Source: Candidatus Poseidoniaceae archaeon
Lineage (GTDB): Archaea > Thermoplasmatota > Poseidoniia > Poseidoniales > Poseidoniaceae
Reading direction: 5' to 3'
Assembly (NCBI GenBank): GCA_022451765.1
Contig: JAKUNY010000046.1
Location: forward strand, 1 to 10,070
DNA length: 10,070 bases
The translations under genes and the position numbers were made by a program. Positions 8,001 to 10,070 of this stretch are shown here, piece by piece. The notes beneath the pieces were generated by a model. The model saw only the letters and a program-made list of their open reading frames with translations, was not told the DNA's origin and made no database searches. The first letter of the stretch is position 1. Every line of letters begins with the position of its first letter.

Positions 8001-8131
8001 CTGAATCCGGAAACGGTATCACACGTTTCCATACCATCCGCAGATGCAAGTGGTGCAAGGAGAGGAACAGCAAAAATCAGTGCCAAACACAATGAAAGGA
8101 AGCGATTTTTCCAGAATGCTCGTTCTTCCAT
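5045..8131 (-). CDS. Large exported protein of unknown function with C-terminal membrane anchor and six local cysteine pairs
   Basis: I do not recognise a family. The 1028-residue product starts with a clear signal peptide (hydrophobic core about 12-28, likely cleavage after ASA at residue 31). A long acidic, beta-rich region follows, rich in Asp, Ser and Thr. One membrane helix lies at about 943-964 (YPAVVVILLILLI), followed by a strongly basic stop-transfer run (four Arg then six Lys) and a 64-residue tail. The topology is therefore outside body, inside tail. After the signal peptide there are 12 cysteines in six close pairs (37/46, 175/201, 279/284, 450/463, 611/618, 698/708) and none in the tail, as expected for disulfides outside the cell. 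A motif GPS-x(3)-Y-x-HPI occurs twice (residues 466-476 and 592-602). A role in the cell surface or envelope is inferred only from topology. The start is fixed by the signal peptide. Its stop overlaps that of uvrC through a shared CTAG. Confidence 0.85.
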   Translation of the reverse strand: MEERAFWKNRFLSLCLALIFAVPLLAPLASADGMETCDTVSGFSDCDDYDSDDDETPWQDWIRGTYEFDLQDTSTIHMSLSWAIREFDRSKIGLNDSITQDALAFDDLDEDDGIPADMIRTYFAYDDGSGTVGDKMLVEVENTINDLLSNGFGTVTAINTQYDGIYTEAGISEVCTTDATQDSVYDGTGVTENNVFEPPICFSTIAEIELSTSTFNLLDNADLDLERAYQGLLIMGSELTTQFNVFAEPGHHSTFTISPPDYAAVVGVDSNSSTDIDTCVLTGCVAEWAVNNLDDKPTRMDQTVSLTMGYRNTSTTSVVELDPNDEAVSLHLKVDLFDEQAVQIDFVAGIKYLDTATMNDWGISLVEISNLATIPQITSDGIRLAYENGIAPLDDFTDQFPVASIGDAFSDSIPGGPDIQMGQLSWVSDSIADGLDGPAGGLNYSHSVGCSETVTPPATLSYCTQGPSAMGYDHPIYLRSTSNTFELGLLSLIQDNLPDDDFTVDGETFSVSDYFEVITNDDLRRMMDAGLSLETVLDTSFLESMIPSDLPPSKITLELILPNWIETISGEDRIILEHSASGENRNEISIAGPSPYTYNHPIVDENGQTICLQTQKTCVSTSLSIDFDTFDINEWTKSVSVEFGLEANAVVHRIALPQGYYDINEDTTVRMEVIPSDLVRLIGDIMSRIESPMKIERCLQPNTDFEDCPESRRLVFELTSDGLMEFGTDVGEILTNEIHIVSKELEEIDDGPDFSEVDIGDFSIETSLAGLGTPGPIVSDEVGLSVSLKIPKVRFTLAVSSPWGDLISGDPDMITLSLLTEDVSNAFRTPLLQPMVMIVDEMSSMMTASLVSSEGITFPPLEEEALTVQTGSWDTTIHEETELDLTGPVSFTLPKGIVVKEGTSAQGNMVITEDEDGRQVITYTIPPDGLDDEVTLRLQVTWIYLLGQFWAYPAVVVILLILLIRRRRKKKKKKRAAREAKNSLYKAQKMGLSESDFAQMAGLVDRQVGGYDEGIDPFEAMQGEPHQR
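5210..5229 (+). repeat. Twenty-base pyrimidine tract with five TTC units
   Basis: The plus strand here is purely C/T and includes five TTC repeats (5214-5228). On the minus strand it encodes the poly-lysine stop-transfer run of the surface protein. It lies about 160 bases past the uvrC stop in the plus direction, so it could also slow or end read-through transcripts from uvrC. That second role is speculative. Confidence 0.6.
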
Positions 8132-8193
8132 GATGTACCATCAGACCGAAGACCTTCAAAGGACTTCCCCCTAGGGAGACTGTAGGCGTCCTT
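8132..8193. promoter_or_regulatory. Divergent promoter region between the surface protein gene and taw2
   Basis: These 62 bases separate two divergent starts. No canonical TATA box is visible on either strand. An imperfect 14-base palindrome (8166-8179, six of seven pairs, core CCCTAGGG) lies 14 bases before the taw2 ATG. Neither gene has a strong Shine-Dalgarno at normal spacing, so leaderless or short-leader transcripts are possible. Confidence 0.4.
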
Positions 8194-9300
8194 ATGCCAA
8201 AACAGCCGTGTCTCGTTGTTCCGCTCGTCAACGTTGAGGTTGCACGCCGAATGTTGATTGAGTTGAATGCTCTTGACAGGACCTTCACCCCCGAGCGTGT
8301 TGGGGATGAGCTTGCATTACCAATACGAGAGGAAGTTGTTCTCTCCAACGGTGCCTTTCAGCACAGGATTGAGGAGATAGAAGTCAGGCTTGCACCCCCC
8401 TCAATCGACCCGCACAACCAATTGAAGAAAACACTGATTCCAATGATTGGTTCGAACAAAGATCTGATTCAAACCATTCCAAAAAAATGGGAACGGCTTG
8501 ATGACCTTGTCTTGTTCCCAAAAGATGCATTCTTGGGGGATAAATGGAATCAGATCATCCAAGAACACAGCGATTTTTTTGACCGTATTGCAAAGGCCAT
8601 GGATGCTAAACGGATTGGCCGACAACAACCAATCTCAGATGACCTGATGCGTACATCCCAAGTCGAAATCCTGCTCGGTACAGATGGGTGGGTCGAGGTC
8701 AGGGACAACGGTCTCATCTACGGTTTTGATGCGAGCGAAGTGATGTATTCCTCTGGCAATGTGACAGAGCGTCATCGTATGGCCAATGTGGAGGCAGAAG
8801 GTGAGGTTGTTATCGACGCCTATGCAGGAATAGGATACTACACGATGCAACTCCTCGTTCACGCAAATGTTGCACATGTCCACTCTTGCGAAATGAATCC
8901 AAGCAGCATTCACGCTATGGAATGGTCAGCACGAGAGAACAATGTTCGTTCTAGGCTTACGATTCATGCGGGCGACAACCAAATTGCCCTGCAGAAATTG
9001 GAAGGTACTGCTGATCGTGTACTGCTTGGGTATTTGCCAAGTTCAGAAGCGACATGGTATCCGGCCATTCGAGCATTGAAGGAATCCGGTGGCACGCTTC
9101 ATATTCACATGATCGTCGAAGATGAGCGAATTGAATATTGGTGTCAAGAAACGTTGGAACAATGTTTGCAGTATGCAATGGACGAAGGGCGAAACTGGGT
9201 CGTCGAACATTACAATGTTGAGAAGGTAAAATGGTACGCTCCGAGAATTCGTCACGTCGTGTTGGAGGTTTCATTTTCTTCGAGCAGTTCTGCCTCGTAA
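8194..9300 (+). CDS. taw2: tRNA(Phe) wyosine aminocarboxypropyltransferase, Taw2/TYW2 type
   Basis: Taw2 transfers the 3-amino-3-carboxypropyl group of S-adenosylmethionine to 4-demethylwyosine (imG-14) at position 37 of tRNA(Phe), after Trm5 (m1G37) and Taw1 have acted. The 368-residue protein has an N-terminal substrate domain with the family signature WERLDDLVLFP (99-109), then a Rossmann-like SAM domain. The strings distinguish TYW2 from the related methyltransferase Trm5: YSSGNVTERHR (185-195), DAYAGIGYYT (208-217), CEMNP (232-236), GDNQ (260-263), DRVLLGYLPSSE (274-285) and GGTLHIH (299-305). All are near matches to human and archaeal TYW2, while Trm5 would show an N-K pair and a DMFAGIGPF-type loop. 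The start fits the family N-terminus. The last nine residues (SFSSSSSAS) go beyond the normal core end and lie antisense to the end of the cyclophilin gene, overlapping it by 49 bases. taw1 and trm5 are not in the window. Confidence 0.9.
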   Translation: MPKQPCLVVPLVNVEVARRMLIELNALDRTFTPERVGDELALPIREEVVLSNGAFQHRIEEIEVRLAPPSIDPHNQLKKTLIPMIGSNKDLIQTIPKKWERLDDLVLFPKDAFLGDKWNQIIQEHSDFFDRIAKAMDAKRIGRQQPISDDLMRTSQVEILLGTDGWVEVRDNGLIYGFDASEVMYSSGNVTERHRMANVEAEGEVVIDAYAGIGYYTMQLLVHANVAHVHSCEMNPSSIHAMEWSARENNVRSRLTIHAGDNQIALQKLEGTADRVLLGYLPSSEATWYPAIRALKESGGTLHIHMIVEDERIEYWCQETLEQCLQYAMDEGRNWVVEHYNVEKVKWYAPRIRHVVLEVSFSSSSSAS

Positions 9301-10070
9301 ATTGGGGTTTCTTGTTTGGCATTGTTTTGCATTACGACATACCCCCCTCCGAGGACGAAGACGACAAACAGAGTCAGAATCAAAATCGTCATGCCCATGC
9401 CTGATTCGACTTCATCAAGAGATGCCTGGCCCCAGAGTTGCCCATCTGGATCTGCTACACCGATCATCTGCACGCTGTTTATCCTCACTTCGTAAATTGG
9501 GCGGCCTGCTGTCGAAAACGGATTGTTGATGTCCGTTCCAGTAGGATCATCCGATGTTGGAACTTCAGCAATCGCTCGGACATGGCTCATTCCATCACGA
9601 ACAATTCCAAAGGTTGCATATCCTCCATCATCCCTGTTTTCAGGGTCAAGACCATGCGCCTCTGTTTCGGCGATGTACCATTGAGAATCAGCTGAGTCTT
9701 CTTCGGTACCACGTGCCATCCCTATCGCGCCATCGACGTGACTCAGGTTATCGTTGTGCTCAAGAGGAATGGTTTCTCCTGTTCCACCGCTCCCACATTG
9801 AGCAGGCAATCCTGGAATGTAGACACCGTTTGTCTTGCATTCTGGGTCACCAGATTGGGTAACAAAATCATTGATGACTCGGTGGAAAAAGATGCCATTG
9901 TACAATCCTTCTTCGATGTGCTCAATCATATTCTCAACTGTAATTGGAGCCCATTGTGGGAACAGTTCGATGACAATTGTTCCTGTAATCTCGCTCTCAA
10001 AATGATCGGGAGTGTAGGTAACATCAATGGCGAATATGGGGTCACCAAAATACGAATATTGCATTGGCGT
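9252..10070 (-). CDS. Extracytoplasmic cyclophilin-type peptidyl-prolyl isomerase with C-terminal membrane anchor (5' end beyond window)
   Basis: This is a cyclophilin, which speeds cis-trans isomerisation of prolyl bonds in folding proteins. Counting from the in-frame ATG at 10064, the fold begins with TGTIVIELFPQWAPITVENM (28-47). Then come the active-site strand FFHRVINDFVTQSGD (59-73, catalytic R62, Q70), GSGGTG (91-96), GAIGMAR (112-118), DSQWYI (126-131) and TFGIVRDGM (151-159). A membrane helix spans about 223-247 and leaves a 23-residue acidic tail. The frame is open to the window edge, and exported cyclophilins usually have a signal peptide and spacer first, so the true start probably lies outside. 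Two cysteines (76 and 90) flank a loop insert and could form a disulfide, which supports a location outside the membrane. It may help fold exported proteins such as those encoded at 1-455 and 5045-8131; that is inference. Its last 49 bases overlap taw2 on the opposite strand. Confidence 0.92.
   Translation of the reverse strand, partial: TPMQYSYFGDPIFAIDVTYTPDHFESEITGTIVIELFPQWAPITVENMIEHIEEGLYNGIFFHRVINDFVTQSGDPECKTNGVYIPGLPAQCGSGGTGETIPLEHNDNLSHVDGAIGMARGTEEDSADSQWYIAETEAHGLDPENRDDGGYATFGIVRDGMSHVRAIAEVPTSDDPTGTDINNPFSTAGRPIYEVRINSVQMIGVADPDGQLWGQASLDEVESGMGMTILILTLFVVFVLGGGYVVMQNNAKQETPIYEAELLEENETSNTT
9308..9317 (+). terminator. Possible U-rich terminator for taw2
   Basis: TTTCTTGTTT begins eight bases after the taw2 stop, a U-rich run of the kind used for archaeal intrinsic termination, with no clear hairpin. 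It lies inside the convergent cyclophilin coding region. Weak evidence. Confidence 0.3.

Noticed and set aside
8194..9300. Trm5 (tRNA m1G37 methyltransferase) instead of Taw2
   Set aside because: The motifs SSGNVTE, CEMNP, LGYLPSSE and GGTLHIH are those of TYW2/Taw2; the Trm5 N-K motif and its typical SAM loop are missing.
1..10070. tRNA, rRNA, CRISPR array, insertion sequence or riboswitch
   Set aside because: All gaps are 100 bases or less and hold no cloverleaf, regularly spaced repeat or transposase remnant.

Overview
The window looks like a stretch of archaeal chromosome, most likely from a marine planktonic Thermoplasmatota of the Marine Group II type (Candidatus Poseidoniales). This placement is inferred from gene content. 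It contains a Taw2/TYW2-type wyosine enzyme (archaea and eukaryotes only), stand-alone Lrp ligand-binding domains, a winged-helix STAND ATPase regulator, a bacterial-type UvrC as found in mesophilic archaea, and several large exported proteins with single membrane anchors. I see no rRNA, tRNA, CRISPR array, insertion sequence or phage gene.

Layout from left to right. (1) 1-455, minus: start of an exported protein with a signal peptide and a probable beta-helix, cut by the window edge. (2) 556-789 and 799-1032, plus: two adjacent 77-residue proteins, each just the RAM effector-binding domain of Lrp/AsnC regulators. (3) 1034-3250, minus: a 738-residue winged-helix/STAND NTPase with a helical, TPR-like C-terminus and an unusual Walker B. 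(4) 3321-5048, plus: complete uvrC. (5) 5045-8131, minus: a 1028-residue exported protein of unknown function, anchored by one C-terminal membrane helix. (6) 8194-9300, plus: taw2. (7) 9252-10070, minus: an extracytoplasmic cyclophilin-type prolyl isomerase with a C-terminal membrane anchor, open at the right edge.

Transcription direction alternates at every unit. The three divergent gaps (456-555, 3251-3320, 8132-8193) are 62 to 100 bases and must hold all the promoters. The three convergent junctions have almost no spacer: one base at 1033, a 4-base overlap at 5045-5048 and a 49-base overlap at 9252-9300. This is a compact, streamlined arrangement.

No single pathway links the genes. Themes are regulation (RAM pair, STAND regulator), DNA repair (UvrC), tRNA modification (Taw2) and the cell surface (beta-helix protein, 1028-residue protein, cyclophilin). 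All three exported proteins carry cysteines in even number and close pairs, which fits disulfide formation outside the cell. I found no clear new multi-gene system. The items most worth a second look are the altered Walker B of the STAND protein, the six local cysteine pairs in the unknown surface protein, and the coding overlaps at the convergent ends.
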